From an uncultured Acidimicrobiales bacterium (GTDB lineage Bacteria > Actinomycetota > Acidimicrobiia > Acidimicrobiales > SZUA-35), in the NCBI GenBank assembly GCA_937930695.1, contig CALHCB010000026.1, forward strand, positions 1 to 64,000: a stretch of 64,000 bases of DNA. The letters are read 5' to 3'. The position numbers and the translations under genes are program-made. This document shows, piece after piece, positions 42,410-51,878 of the stretch. The notes beneath the pieces were generated by a model, which was given only the letters and a program-made list of their open reading frames with translations, did no database searches and was not told the DNA's origin. How positions within the stretch are numbered: the first letter of the stretch is position 1; each line of letters begins with the position of its first letter.

Positions 42410-43297
42410 TCAGTTCGTTTGGCTGAGGGCAGCGCCGAGGTCCATCGCTGGATTCGCGCAGGCCAGCACGTTCTTGAAGCGAGTCTCGAGCGCCGCGACC
42501 ATCGTCATGTCGGTGAAGATCCAGAACTGATCGTCGATGATGGCGTCGTGCACGAGATCGCCGACCGCGTCGGGATCCAGGCCGGACTGGAGCTGATCCC
42601 GGATGAACTCGACCCGAGCCTCCTGCTCAGGGCTTGGTTCGTTGAGGGCGGAGGGCGCGGCCCACTCCGGGCGATTGCGAGCGCTCTCGGCGATTTTGGT
42701 GTTGACCCAGCCGGGGCACAGGCAGGAGACGCCGACACCTAAATCTTCGCGGGTCATTTGGTCAAAGAGACCCTCGCTGATGCCTACGACGGCCCACTTC
42801 GAGGCGCTGTAGGCGCTGTGCCCCGGGAAGTGCCCGGCCATGGATGCGGTGTTGACGATGTGGCCCTCGCCGTTCTCGAGCATGTGAGGCAGGAAGGAAG
42901 CATGGCCGTGAACGACTCCCCAGAAGTTGACGTCCATCACCCATTTCCAGTCTTCAAGATGCACGCCTCCCGGACTTGCGGTGAGGCTCCCGCCTCCGAC
43001 TCCGGCGTTGTTGCACAACACCGCAACGCTTCCGAACCGCTCGATCGAACTCGTCGCCAGCGCCTCGACTTCATCTGCGCTGGCCACATCGGTCACTGCG
43101 GCCATCAACTCGACCGGGTCTGAACCTCGCTCGGCCAATGAGGCCTTGACGTCTTCAACGGCGATATCGAGGGCCGGTCCCTCGATGTCGCTCAACACGA
43201 CATTCATTCCCGCTCGGGCGAACCGACGGGCGAACGAGAGGCCCATCCCACTGGCGGCGCCGGTGACGACTGCGGTCTTGCCTTTGAGATCTTTCAT
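42410..43297 (-). CDS. SDR family oxidoreductase
   Basis: 295 aa. TAVVTGAASGMGLSFARRF (cofactor loop), LSDIEG, LCNNAGVGG, catalytic S152, Y163-x3-K167 (NTASMAGHFPG..AYSASKWA). The C-terminal SPEQEARVEFIRDQLQSGLDPDAVGD stretch is typical of a large actinobacterial SDR subgroup. Minus strand with the LLM and aldehyde dehydrogenase genes upstream, so probably co-transcribed. Confidence 0.9.
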   Translation of the reverse strand: MKDLKGKTAVVTGAASGMGLSFARRFARAGMNVVLSDIEGPALDIAVEDVKASLAERGSDPVELMAAVTDVASADEVEALATSSIERFGSVAVLCNNAGVGGGSLTASPGGVHLEDWKWVMDVNFWGVVHGHASFLPHMLENGEGHIVNTASMAGHFPGHSAYSASKWAVVGISEGLFDQMTREDLGVGVSCLCPGWVNTKIAESARNRPEWAAPSALNEPSPEQEARVEFIRDQLQSGLDPDAVGDLVHDAIIDDQFWIFTDMTMVAALETRFKNVLACANPAMDLGAALSQTN

Positions 43298-43367
43298 GAC
43301 GGGTCTTTCTTGCTGGTCCGCGAGCTCTCGCGGAGACGAATAGTGGTTCGGCTGGCTAGTAGATGCG

Positions 43368-44351
43368 TCAGCTCAAGTTGGCTGCACCGGCGAATGCTCG
43401 GAGCTCGCGCTCGATGTCTCCCATGGGCTGGAAGGCCACCTCGGTGACGCCCTGCTCGGCGAGGCGATCGAGCCGCTCTGGCAACTCCGAGGCGTGACAC
43501 GTCAGCGGAGTGATCGCCATCGCATCGCCGGTAATGACCTCGCGGTCGATGGGATTGAGTTCGGTCAGGTGTCCCGCATGGAGATCGAGGTGTCGGGATG
43601 CTGCGGGGAGTTCATTGGCCAATTCGAGGAACCGATCGGCGTTCGGAAACCCATCGAGCCGAGGATCGCTTTGCTCGAGGAACGCGTGGTAGGCAACGGC
43701 CACGCCCGGACCAGCGGTCTCGATGACCCGTGGACTCGCGATGGTTTCGTCCTCATCAAGGATCGTGCCAAAACCGAGAAGGATGACGTCCTCGATGTCG
43801 CTGTAGTCCGCGTCGGGCCGAGGTCGTGAGGTAAAGACGCCACTGCCTGAGTCTTTGGCTGCGCCTAGACCTCTCGGGCCATTGACACCCATGATCCACG
43901 GGACATTGATCGGGCGAGCGACCGCCTGGCCGGGCCAATGAAGCATCCGGACGGGTTGTCCGTCGACGGTGATGTCTTCTCCTCGAAGCAGCGCTTTGAT
44001 GTCATCGACCATGCCAGGAAAATGCTTCCAGCTCAACGGCTTCTGACCCATGGCCCGCCGTCCGGTGAATCCAGTACCGGCGCCGATGATCACTCGGTCC
44101 TCGCCGACGAGTCCAACAAGTGTGGCGATTGCTGCCGCCGTCGCCATTGGGTGACGAAGTGAAGGAATCAGCACACCGGGGCCCAGCCGGATCTGCTCGG
44201 TGCGAACTGCGGCCAGCGCAAGCGTCATCCAACAGTCCAACTGGAGTGCCGGTGTGTCGTAGACCCATGCGGTCTCGAAGCCGAGCTGCTCGGACAGAAC
44301 GATGTGATCTGGAGTCTCGGGAACTGGTGGGAATGCCACGCTGAGTTTCAT
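43368..44351 (-). CDS. LLM class (luciferase-like, probably F420-dependent) oxidoreductase
   Basis: 327 aa from ATG 44351. TIM-barrel luciferase-like protein: KLSVAFPPVPETPDHIVLSEQLGFETAWVYD, IRLGPGVLIPSLRHP, VIIGAGTGFTGRRAMG. The family uses FMN or coenzyme F420. Cofactor choice is inferred from lineage, not seen. It lies 2 bp from the aldehyde dehydrogenase stop. The track's 385-aa version begins in a shadow of the aldehyde dehydrogenase. Confidence 0.85.
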   Translation of the reverse strand: MKLSVAFPPVPETPDHIVLSEQLGFETAWVYDTPALQLDCWMTLALAAVRTEQIRLGPGVLIPSLRHPMATAAAIATLVGLVGEDRVIIGAGTGFTGRRAMGQKPLSWKHFPGMVDDIKALLRGEDITVDGQPVRMLHWPGQAVARPINVPWIMGVNGPRGLGAAKDSGSGVFTSRPRPDADYSDIEDVILLGFGTILDEDETIASPRVIETAGPGVAVAYHAFLEQSDPRLDGFPNADRFLELANELPAASRHLDLHAGHLTELNPIDREVITGDAMAITPLTCHASELPERLDRLAEQGVTEVAFQPMGDIERELRAFAGAANLS

Positions 44352-44353
44352 CG

Positions 44354-45778
44354 CTACACCGACCATCCGACGAGCTTGGTATCGAGGTATTCGTCGAGGC
44401 CGACATGCCCACCTTCGCGGCCCATGCCGGACTCCTTGACGCCGCCGAACGGCGCGGCGGCCGACGTCGGGTTGATGTCGTTGATCCCGATGATTCCGAA
44501 GCGCAGCCCCTCGGCGATCTTCCACGCTCGTGAGATGTCTCTGGTGTAGAGGTAGGCCGCGAGTCCGTACGCCGTGTCGTTGGCCTTGGCCAGGATGTCT
44601 TCCTCGTCATCGAAGATGATGACGGGGGCAACGGGCCCGAAGGTTTCTTCGGAATGGATCGTCATTTCCGGTGTCACATCGGCCAGCACGGTGGGGGCGT
44701 AGAAGTGGCCCCGGTCGAGTCCGTCGCTGGTAAGTCGCTGCCCGCCTGTGAGAAGACGAGCGCCCTTCTCGACAGCATCGTTGACCTGACGTTCTACTTT
44801 GGCCACGCTCGGTTCATCGACCAGTGGGCCGATGCTGACGCCGTCGGTGAAGCCAGAGCCGGCCTGCATCTTGGCCACCCGCTCGGCAAGCGTCGTCACG
44901 AATTCTTCGGCGATGGATCGCTGCACGTAGATGCGGTTCGGTGAGATACACGCTTGGCCGGTGTTGAGGAACTTGACCAGCGATGCGCCCTTTGCCGCAT
45001 GGACGGGGTCGGCGTCATCGAACACGATGAACGGGGCGTGCCCACCCAGTTCCATCGACACGCGCTTTACGTTCGTTGCCGCTCGACCTCCGAGCAGCTT
45101 GCCGACCTCCGTCGACCCGGTGAACGTGAGCTTGCGGACACGATCGTCGTTGAGCCATGCATCGCCAACCGGAGCTGGGTCTGATGCGTTGACCATGTTG
45201 ATCACGCCCGGTGGGAGGCCGACCTCGTCGAAGATCTCGAACACCGCTTTGGCACACAGCGGTGTTTGCTCTGCTGGTTTCAGCACAACAGTGCAACCGG
45301 CAGCGAGGGCGGGCCCGAGCTTGCGGGTGAGCATTGAAACCGGATAGTTCCACGGAGTGATCGCGGCCACGACGCCGATCGCCTGACGCATCACGAGGAA
45401 TCGCTGATCGGGACGGCCGGACGGAATGGTCTCGCCGTAGATGCGCTTGGCTTCCTCGGCGTACCAAAGAAGGAAGTCAGCGGCGTACTTCACCTCATTG
45501 CGGGCGGCCCGGATCGGCTTGCCTTGCTCGGTGGTCATGAGCTTGGCCAGGTCCTCATGCCGTTCGGTCATGAGCTCCCAGGCGGCGTAGAGCTTCTCGC
45601 TGCGTTGGTATGCAGTCGTTGTCGACCAGCTTTGAAATGCAGCGTCTGCGGCATCCACAGCCTGCGTGGCCTCGGCTGCGCCGCCATCGGCGACGCGACC
45701 TACTTCTTCACCGGTGGCGGGATTGGTGACAGCGAAGTCTGACGAGCCATCGATCCAGGATCCATTGATGTAATGCAT
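44354..45778 (-). CDS. NAD(P)-dependent aldehyde dehydrogenase (succinate-semialdehyde dehydrogenase type)
   Basis: 474 aa, full length. ITPWNYPVSMLTRKLGPALAAGCTVVLKPAEQTP (cofactor groove), FTGSTEVGK, E243 (SMELGGHAPFIVF) and C277 (LNTGQACISPNRI), ETFGPVAPVI. The GabD/succinate-semialdehyde-like subgroup is suggested by sequence flavour only. It leads an apparent ALDH-LLM-SDR minus-strand cluster. Confidence 0.92.
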   Translation of the reverse strand: MHYINGSWIDGSSDFAVTNPATGEEVGRVADGGAAEATQAVDAADAAFQSWSTTTAYQRSEKLYAAWELMTERHEDLAKLMTTEQGKPIRAARNEVKYAADFLLWYAEEAKRIYGETIPSGRPDQRFLVMRQAIGVVAAITPWNYPVSMLTRKLGPALAAGCTVVLKPAEQTPLCAKAVFEIFDEVGLPPGVINMVNASDPAPVGDAWLNDDRVRKLTFTGSTEVGKLLGGRAATNVKRVSMELGGHAPFIVFDDADPVHAAKGASLVKFLNTGQACISPNRIYVQRSIAEEFVTTLAERVAKMQAGSGFTDGVSIGPLVDEPSVAKVERQVNDAVEKGARLLTGGQRLTSDGLDRGHFYAPTVLADVTPEMTIHSEETFGPVAPVIIFDDEEDILAKANDTAYGLAAYLYTRDISRAWKIAEGLRFGIIGINDINPTSAAAPFGGVKESGMGREGGHVGLDEYLDTKLVGWSV

Positions 45779-45813
45779 GGCCCGAAATGTACGTCAGGCA
45801 GAGGGCAACGGTG

Positions 45814-46671
45814 TTAGTCAGCGAGAGCGGATTCAGCGAGCGTGATCAGGAAATCTGTCGCGAGTGCGGGCGAGGCCGAGTCGTTGGTCTCGACAACGAA
45901 TGCCACCACGATCTCTCCTTTTTGCGCAACGATTGCCGCGGCATAGCCGCCGTCCTCGTCTGAACCGTTTGGTTCGAGAATGGCGACGTCATCAGCTCCG
46001 TCGACCGCGCCTTCGCCGAGGCGCATCGGCGGTACGTCAGAAGTCGAACAATCGACCAGGTTGAGGAAAGCCGGTATCCAAGCCTCCACCCCCGGTCCGG
46101 ATTGGATGATTTGGGCGAGTGTCGTCCCGTCGGGCCCTTCCCAGTCTCCGGCATACCCCTCGGTGATGTCCGGGTCGGCCATCCCGCAGGTCTCTCCGGA
46201 GGCGGGGGAAGGCGCGAGAACCTCTGCGCCGTTGGAACTCCACCCGGAACGTCCTGCATCGATGAGAAGGGCCATTGACACGATTCGGTCTTCGTCACTT
46301 CGTGCAGATGCGGGAGCGGTTGTCGGTGCATCGTTCTCGGGGATCGTCGTTGGCTCCTCAATCACGGTGTCGCCTGCATTCGTGGCGGTGGTGTCGACGG
46401 AGTCAGTCGGAGCGGTCGTTGTTGTCCCGGCCTGTTGATCGGGGGTCGTGGTGGCCGGTTCTTCTTCGATGACGGCGTCTCCTGTGTCTTCGGCGCTCTC
46501 GGAATCCAAGCGGTCGCCGCTCTGCTGTTCCTGGAGTGGAGCTTGTGTGACCGTGGTCGTGTCACCGACCAATGAGTTTCCCGCTTCGGTTTCCTCAGAT
46601 CCCCCACATGCGGCTGCAAGAACGACACAGGGGAGAAAGAGTGCGAGAAGACGTTGACCCGATGCATGCAT
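45814..46671 (-). CDS. Secreted lipoprotein, function unknown
   Basis: 285 aa. A lipoprotein signal with lipobox LAAAC at C22 (LFLPCVVLAAACGGSEE) is followed by a long Thr/Glu/Asp low-complexity spacer. A C-terminal domain of about 150 residues (VSMALLIDAGRSGWSSNGAEVLAPSPASGETC, VAFVVETNDSASPALATDFLI) I do not recognise. Cell-surface anchored. It stands alone between the aldehyde dehydrogenase and the M48 peptidase. Confidence 0.75.
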   Translation of the reverse strand: MHASGQRLLALFLPCVVLAAACGGSEETEAGNSLVGDTTTVTQAPLQEQQSGDRLDSESAEDTGDAVIEEEPATTTPDQQAGTTTTAPTDSVDTTATNAGDTVIEEPTTIPENDAPTTAPASARSDEDRIVSMALLIDAGRSGWSSNGAEVLAPSPASGETCGMADPDITEGYAGDWEGPDGTTLAQIIQSGPGVEAWIPAFLNLVDCSTSDVPPMRLGEGAVDGADDVAILEPNGSDEDGGYAAAIVAQKGEIVVAFVVETNDSASPALATDFLITLAESALAD

Positions 46672-46707
46672 CCCATTGTTTTCGGGTGGACCGGGATGGG
46701 CCTTGAG

Positions 46708-47688
46708 TTAGGCGCCGTTGCGCCAGGCTTCAGACACTTTGCTGGTTACGTTGCCGACCGCTCGCCCCGCTCCGTCGTAGACCTCGCGAGCCTTTGCGGT
46801 GTATGTGCCAGCAGCGTCACCCAGATCCTCGGTGTACGCGGCTTGTTCACCTTCTCGGGTTCGGTAATCGCCGCTCATGATGTGATCGAAGGCGCCGGAG
46901 TCGATCCAGTCACGGAGCTCTGCGACGCGTACGACGGCGAAGGGGTGGGTGGTACCAATGGCAGCGGCGAATTTGTAGACCCGGTCCAACACATCACCCT
47001 CAGTTCGATACTCATCTGATTGAGCGACGAACTCGTCGAGATCGAGCGTCTCGCCGCGGGAGCCCCCGGCCAGTTTCATGAGCGTCGACATGATGATTTG
47101 AGGATCCTGCACGGCCAATAGCGCCGCACGGTCCGATGACAACTCAGCCTTTCGAGACCACTCCAGCAGCGCGTACTTCACCGGTTGGGTGGTGACGCCG
47201 ACCAGCGGATAACGAATGGATGCCAGCTTGAGCAGGATGAAAAGCATGGTGCTGTAGACCGCGTGGCCGCTTTCGATGTGGCCGACCTCATGGGCGATCA
47301 CGGCTTCGACTTCGTCAGGGTCGAGAAGTTCGAGCAGCGAGGAGTTCACGATGATGAACGGCGAATCAAACCCCACGGAGAAGGCGTTGACCGAGGGATC
47401 TTGGGTGATGTAGAGCGCGGGAACCGGTGCATCGAGGCTGGCGCACGCTCGCTCAAGACGCTCATTGACCCACCCGTACTGGTTCTGCGACACGCGCACT
47501 GCGTTTGCTTGCAGCCCGAGTCGAATCGGCTTCTCACCAAACAACCCGACGATCTTGCGCAGAACCGCATCGAAGCCGGGAATCTTGCGCAGGGTGTTGA
47601 GGGCGGCGCGATCGGCGGGGTGCTCCCAGGCGACAGGCGCAATATCCGTCAGGAGCTTTCTTTCTACTGCCTTCTTTTTCTTTGCCAT
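46708..47688 (-). CDS. M48 family zinc metalloprotease
   Basis: 326 aa. Zinc site H133-E134-x2-H137 (AVIAHEVGHIESGH) with third ligand E182 (SRKAELSSDRAAL). The PSVNAFSVGFDSPFIIVNSSLLELL pattern is typical of the stand-alone peptidase_M48 family. It lacks the multi-helix N-terminus of HtpX; one or two weak hydrophobic segments lie between the zinc motifs. Possible role: membrane-associated proteolysis. Downstream of the cyclase-ATPase on the same strand, about 83 bp apart. Confidence 0.88.
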   Translation of the reverse strand: MAKKKKAVERKLLTDIAPVAWEHPADRAALNTLRKIPGFDAVLRKIVGLFGEKPIRLGLQANAVRVSQNQYGWVNERLERACASLDAPVPALYITQDPSVNAFSVGFDSPFIIVNSSLLELLDPDEVEAVIAHEVGHIESGHAVYSTMLFILLKLASIRYPLVGVTTQPVKYALLEWSRKAELSSDRAALLAVQDPQIIMSTLMKLAGGSRGETLDLDEFVAQSDEYRTEGDVLDRVYKFAAAIGTTHPFAVVRVAELRDWIDSGAFDHIMSGDYRTREGEQAAYTEDLGDAAGTYTAKAREVYDGAGRAVGNVTSKVSEAWRNGA

Positions 47689-47771
47689 CGTTCCCTCAGT
47701 TCTCGGTCAGTGCTGCGACAAGAACGCTTCAGCTGCGTATTGAGTTCCCGATTTCTCGGTCTCTGAGGTTC

Positions 47772-50414
47772 TCAGTCGGCGGCAAGGCGATCGAGTTCAA
47801 CCCGAAGAGCGGCGCCAGCATCGAGCTCGGAGAGAGGAGTCACTCGTTCACGATGCTCATGGATGAGCTCAGGCCCGTGTCCGATTCGGCTGGCGAGTGC
47901 TTCGGCCAGTCCAATGGTGAAGGGCGTTCGTGGCGCTACGGCCTGTTGTAGTAGCGACCAACCATGTTCTGCTTCGCCCCGATGGACCGCCAGTGCGGCG
48001 AGGCCGACAAGTGCGTCGTTCGATTGTCGATTGAGGCGCCCACGCAATGCACTACGGCCATAGTCGACAATCCGATCGGCGGCTTGTCCTGGTTGCCCTG
48101 CATCGATGAGCCCGACGGCCTGGATCACGGCCGAGGAGTCCCACACCGAAGCAGAGAAGTCCATTCGGTCGATAGCTCCCAGAGCTGCTTGGGGTTCACC
48201 AGCAATGAGTTGTGTTGTGGCGAGTGACAGCGATGCGACGACGGTGTAGTTGAACAGAGAATCGACCTGCTCGGCAGTCTCCTTGGCCTGGCCAAACTTC
48301 TCCAGCGCTCGCGGAACGTCGTGGCTGTAGAGCGCGAGCGTGCCGCTGGCCCAATCGACTCCTGCCTGCTCAGCAGGCCCAAAGCCATGGGTGTCGATGA
48401 GGGCTTGTGCCTCGTCAAGAAGGGTCTGAGCTTCAATGGCGTGTTGTCGGGCCCGAGTGAATCCGTGAAAACTGAGTGCGAGTACTCGTGGAAGCGCGTA
48501 GTTCGACGTAATGACTGCTTCGTTGAGGCGGTGCACCTCCTCGAAATCATCGATCTGCATGGCCAGGATCGCCTGGTTGCGCTGCAGCCACGCCGCCTCC
48601 TCGCTCGACGGATCGAGTTCAGCGAGGATGAGAGCGAGCCAGCGGAAGCCTTCGGTGACAGGAATTCGCGTTTCCCAAAGGCCCTGGCAGCCTTGGGCGA
48701 TGCGGGCGGCAACGAGCCACTGTTCTGTTGAGGCGGCCCACTCCAGCGCCGAAACAATGTTCGGCCACTCTGGCGCTAGTTGCAGGCTGCGGTTCAGGTC
48801 TTCTGCCTCGTGCCATGTCTCGAACGTGGTGAGTGATTGATAGTGGGCGAGGTGCGCAGCTCGCGCCGCAGAGATCCCATCGAACCGGGACAGCTGATCA
48901 CCGGCGTAGATGCGGACCGTTTCGAGAAGGCGGAAGCGAGAATGCTCGGCCTCGCTGCCCCCAACCGGAGTGATCAGTGACTTTGAGACGAGCGAGTCGA
49001 TCAGATCGAGCGCCTCGTATTCATCGACACGGGAGACGGCGACGGCCGCCGGCAGATCGAAAGAGCCCACGAAGACTCCCATCGTGGCGAAGAACTGCTG
49101 CTCGTCTTGGTCAAGGAGGTCATAGCTCCAATCGAGCGTTGCCTGCAGAGTGCGCCGCCGGTGTCGACCTCGGCCCCCGGAGAGAAGCCGAAAGCGGTCG
49201 CCCATTCGTTCGAGAAGATCGCTTGGAGACATCACGGCAATCCGTGCCGCCGCCAGTTCGATCGGGAGCGGCATGCCATCGAGTCGGTCGCAAATCTCAG
49301 TGACTACGGCGCGGGTCTCTGGGTCGTCGGAGAATGAGGGGTCGACTGCTCGAGCCCGCGCCACGAAGAGTTCGACCGCAGCAGGTTGCGCAGTCGTGTT
49401 GGGGAGCGACGAAACGATGACAACTTCTTCGCCCGCGACATCCAACCGCTGGCGACTCGTCGTGAGCAGCATGGTGGAGCCAGATCGGGCCAGTAGGTCT
49501 TCGGCAAAGACGGCGCAGGCATCGAGAAGATGCTCGCAATTGTCGAGAAGGACCAAGGCTTCACGTTGCGCAAGATGGTCGATGACCTGGCGGAGGGGAT
49601 CGCCGCCGGCAAGTTGCAGACGGACTGCGGTTGCCAGCGCCGCCGGGAGCTCGGACTCATCGGACACCGCAGACAGGTCGGCGAAATAGCAGCCATCGCG
49701 TCGATTCGGAAGTTCGCGGTGGGCAACTTCGAGAGCCAGTCGTGTCTTTCCGCACCCACCGGTTCCTGTCAGAGTGACGAGCGACGAGGTTTCGAGATGA
49801 CCTCGAACCGTACTGATCTCTTCTTCCCGGCCCAGGATCTGTGTTCCCGAGTTCGGTAACGACGACAGTTCGGGATCCACGGTGCGCAGCGGCCGATGCG
49901 ACTCGTGCCCGAGCTGATGGATCGGGAGGGGCTCGGTGACATCCCGAAGCCGGTGGCGGCCGAGGAACAACGTGCTGAAATTGATCTCGTTGCTCACGGC
50001 TTCGCTCATGAGGATTTGCCCCCCACTCGCTACGGCTTCGATCCGAGAGGCGGTGTTCGGGACTGGTCCGAAATAATCGCCATCTCGATACGTTGCTCGG
50101 CCGCGGTGAAGCCCCATCCGAACTCGGAGCGGTGGCCCGCCATCCCAATCAGCAGATCGCAATGACTCTTGGGCGAACTTCGCCGCAACGACGGCTGATC
50201 CTGCGTCAGCAAAGGCCCCTCGAAAGGAATCACCTGCGGTGCCGAATACGTAGCCGTCGTTTGATTCGATGGCCTCACGAATCAATTTGTCGTGGATGAC
50301 GAAGGATCGGGCTGTTGCTTCGGTGTCTGCGGCCCACAAACGCGTCGACCCTTCCACATCCGTGAAAAGGAACGTCACGATCCCGCCCGGGTGGCCGCCC
50401 GTTTCGAGGGTCAT
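47772..50414 (-). CDS. Class III cyclase - NB-ARC ATPase regulator
   Basis: About 880 aa from ATG 50414. An N-terminal class III nucleotide cyclase domain (FLFTDVEGSTRLW with metal Asp D19, AGDSFRGAF D62, RMGLHRGRATYRDGDYFGP) is joined to an NB-ARC-like ATPase (Walker A TGTGGCGKT about 216-224, VLLDNCEHLLDACA, DGMPLPIELAAARI). Long TPR-like repeats follow. No C-terminal LuxR helix-turn-helix is visible. Many actinobacterial cyclase-ATPase fusions are built this way; whether the cyclase is active is unknown. Confidence 0.85.
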   Translation of the reverse strand: MTLETGGHPGGIVTFLFTDVEGSTRLWAADTEATARSFVIHDKLIREAIESNDGYVFGTAGDSFRGAFADAGSAVVAAKFAQESLRSADWDGGPPLRVRMGLHRGRATYRDGDYFGPVPNTASRIEAVASGGQILMSEAVSNEINFSTLFLGRHRLRDVTEPLPIHQLGHESHRPLRTVDPELSSLPNSGTQILGREEEISTVRGHLETSSLVTLTGTGGCGKTRLALEVAHRELPNRRDGCYFADLSAVSDESELPAALATAVRLQLAGGDPLRQVIDHLAQREALVLLDNCEHLLDACAVFAEDLLARSGSTMLLTTSRQRLDVAGEEVVIVSSLPNTTAQPAAVELFVARARAVDPSFSDDPETRAVVTEICDRLDGMPLPIELAAARIAVMSPSDLLERMGDRFRLLSGGRGRHRRRTLQATLDWSYDLLDQDEQQFFATMGVFVGSFDLPAAVAVSRVDEYEALDLIDSLVSKSLITPVGGSEAEHSRFRLLETVRIYAGDQLSRFDGISAARAAHLAHYQSLTTFETWHEAEDLNRSLQLAPEWPNIVSALEWAASTEQWLVAARIAQGCQGLWETRIPVTEGFRWLALILAELDPSSEEAAWLQRNQAILAMQIDDFEEVHRLNEAVITSNYALPRVLALSFHGFTRARQHAIEAQTLLDEAQALIDTHGFGPAEQAGVDWASGTLALYSHDVPRALEKFGQAKETAEQVDSLFNYTVVASLSLATTQLIAGEPQAALGAIDRMDFSASVWDSSAVIQAVGLIDAGQPGQAADRIVDYGRSALRGRLNRQSNDALVGLAALAVHRGEAEHGWSLLQQAVAPRTPFTIGLAEALASRIGHGPELIHEHRERVTPLSELDAGAALRVELDRLAAD

Positions 50415-50495
50415 GTGATTTGCCGTCCTGGATGCATCGGTCTTCTCTGGGTGAGGGTCGCCCGCCAAGTCTGCCCAGTTTCGTAGTCTCTTGCC

Positions 50496-51728
50496 ATGGC
50501 GAAATTCACTACATCGGCGGGCATCAGCCGCGGCGGCCGTTTTCGGGCTGCTCGACGAGGCCGTCGAGCAGCCTCCCGAGTGGCGATCGCGGCCAGCGCA
50601 GCAATGATGTTCCTCGGTCTCACGCCCGGCATCGCAGCGGCAGGTTGTTCTGACGGAGCTGCCAGTGGCGTCAACTGGAATGGCTGTTCGTTTCCCTTCG
50701 CTTCTCTGAGCGACACCAATCTGGGCGGCGCATCACTGGTCGGAGCCGATCTCAGCTATGCGGTTCTCTTCCGCTCGAATTTGGCCGGAGCAGACCTCAG
50801 CAATGCGAATTTCAAGGACTCGTTTCCCGTCGCCGCCAACATGACCTCCGTGCGAGCGACAGGCGCGAACTTCATTGATGCCGACCTCGTCGGTGCCGAT
50901 CTGACGAATGCGGATTTCCGCAACGCCAACTTTGAAGGCGCTGACCTCGATTTCGCTGATGTGTCCGGGGCCAACTTTGCCGGAGCGAACCTCACCGGGG
51001 CCGACTTCATCAAGGCCAGCGGAGTGACAACGGCCATCTTCGGGATGGCTCCGGTTGGCGTCGATGATCTGACGGTGGCCCGCGAGGGCGGGCGAGTGTT
51101 CATTCCGTTGTTGGCCAACGATGACCCGGCAGACTCCAACCCGGGAGCGGTAGCTCGCGTCTCGCTGGCGACGGCACCGTCGCACGGCACCTTTGATGCT
51201 CGAACCGGCTTCTACACACCGCGACCCGGGTTCATCGGAACCGACTCGTTCACCTACCGACCAATCGACAAGATCCAAGCGGAGAACCTTCCATCTGGCG
51301 CCAAGACCGAATACGCCGGATCTGTCGCAACCGTGACGATCCGAGTGGTTCGGACGGTGCGATTCACCGGGGCGTATGCGGGAGCGAGCGGGCAAGAGGG
51401 AGAGATCGCTCGTCTCTATGCGGCTGCGCTCAATCGTCAGCCCGACGCTGAGGGCTTCGCTTTCTGGCTCGGGCAATACCGGAGCGGCGTTCGTCTCGAC
51501 TCAATCGCAGGAGGCTTTCTCGCTTCGTCGGAATTCCTTGGAGACACATCGGGACTCTCCAACGCCCAGTTCGTGACGCTGATCTATCACAACGTGTTCG
51601 GCCGTAATCCCGACACCTCCGGGTTCAATTTCTGGGTCGGTGAATTGGACGGTGGACTGTCTCGAGCGAAGCTTCTCGTGTTGTTCGCGAACGGCGCGGA
51701 GTTCAAGCAGCTCACCGGGTCGAGCTAG
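50496..51728 (+). CDS. Secreted pentapeptide-repeat protein with bacterial Ig-like and DUF4214 domains
   Basis: 410 aa. A long basic N-region and hydrophobic segment form a signal peptide ending near AAAGCSDGA (about 48). Residues 68-170 are A(D/N)L/F pentapeptide repeats (ANFEGADLDFADVSGANF). Residues 183-285 resemble a cadherin-like/Ig repeat (VFIPLLANDDPADSNPG, HGTFDARTGFYTPRPGFIGTDSFTYRP). The C-terminus (about 300-405) is DUF4214 (LYAAALNRQPDAEGFAFWLGQY, VFGRNPDTSGFNFWVG), often in surface proteins. Divergent from the cyclase-ATPase gene by 81 bp. Confidence 0.85.
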   Translation: MAKFTTSAGISRGGRFRAARRGRRAASRVAIAASAAMMFLGLTPGIAAAGCSDGAASGVNWNGCSFPFASLSDTNLGGASLVGADLSYAVLFRSNLAGADLSNANFKDSFPVAANMTSVRATGANFIDADLVGADLTNADFRNANFEGADLDFADVSGANFAGANLTGADFIKASGVTTAIFGMAPVGVDDLTVAREGGRVFIPLLANDDPADSNPGAVARVSLATAPSHGTFDARTGFYTPRPGFIGTDSFTYRPIDKIQAENLPSGAKTEYAGSVATVTIRVVRTVRFTGAYAGASGQEGEIARLYAAALNRQPDAEGFAFWLGQYRSGVRLDSIAGGFLASSEFLGDTSGLSNAQFVTLIYHNVFGRNPDTSGFNFWVGELDGGLSRAKLLVLFANGAEFKQLTGSS

Positions 51729-51774
51729 CGAGTGGTCTGGACTGCCGAGCCGGTCAGACGGTCTGGGCTCTCCA

Positions 51775-51795
51775 CCCCAATATTGGGGATTTCTT
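51775..51795 (+). terminator. Palindrome/hairpin CCCCAATATTGGGG with short T-run
   Basis: A perfect 14-bp palindrome followed by ATTTCTT lies 46 bp after the pentapeptide-repeat gene stop. It could be a small intrinsic terminator or a protein-binding palindrome upstream of the DUF4332 gene; the stem is short. Confidence 0.4.
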
Positions 51796-51878
51796 CCAGG
51801 AAATCGAAAGTCGTCGCGGCGTCACGTTCCGTGTTCGTCTAGCTTTGCCGACGACTCATCAACAGGAGTGTGTGTGAA

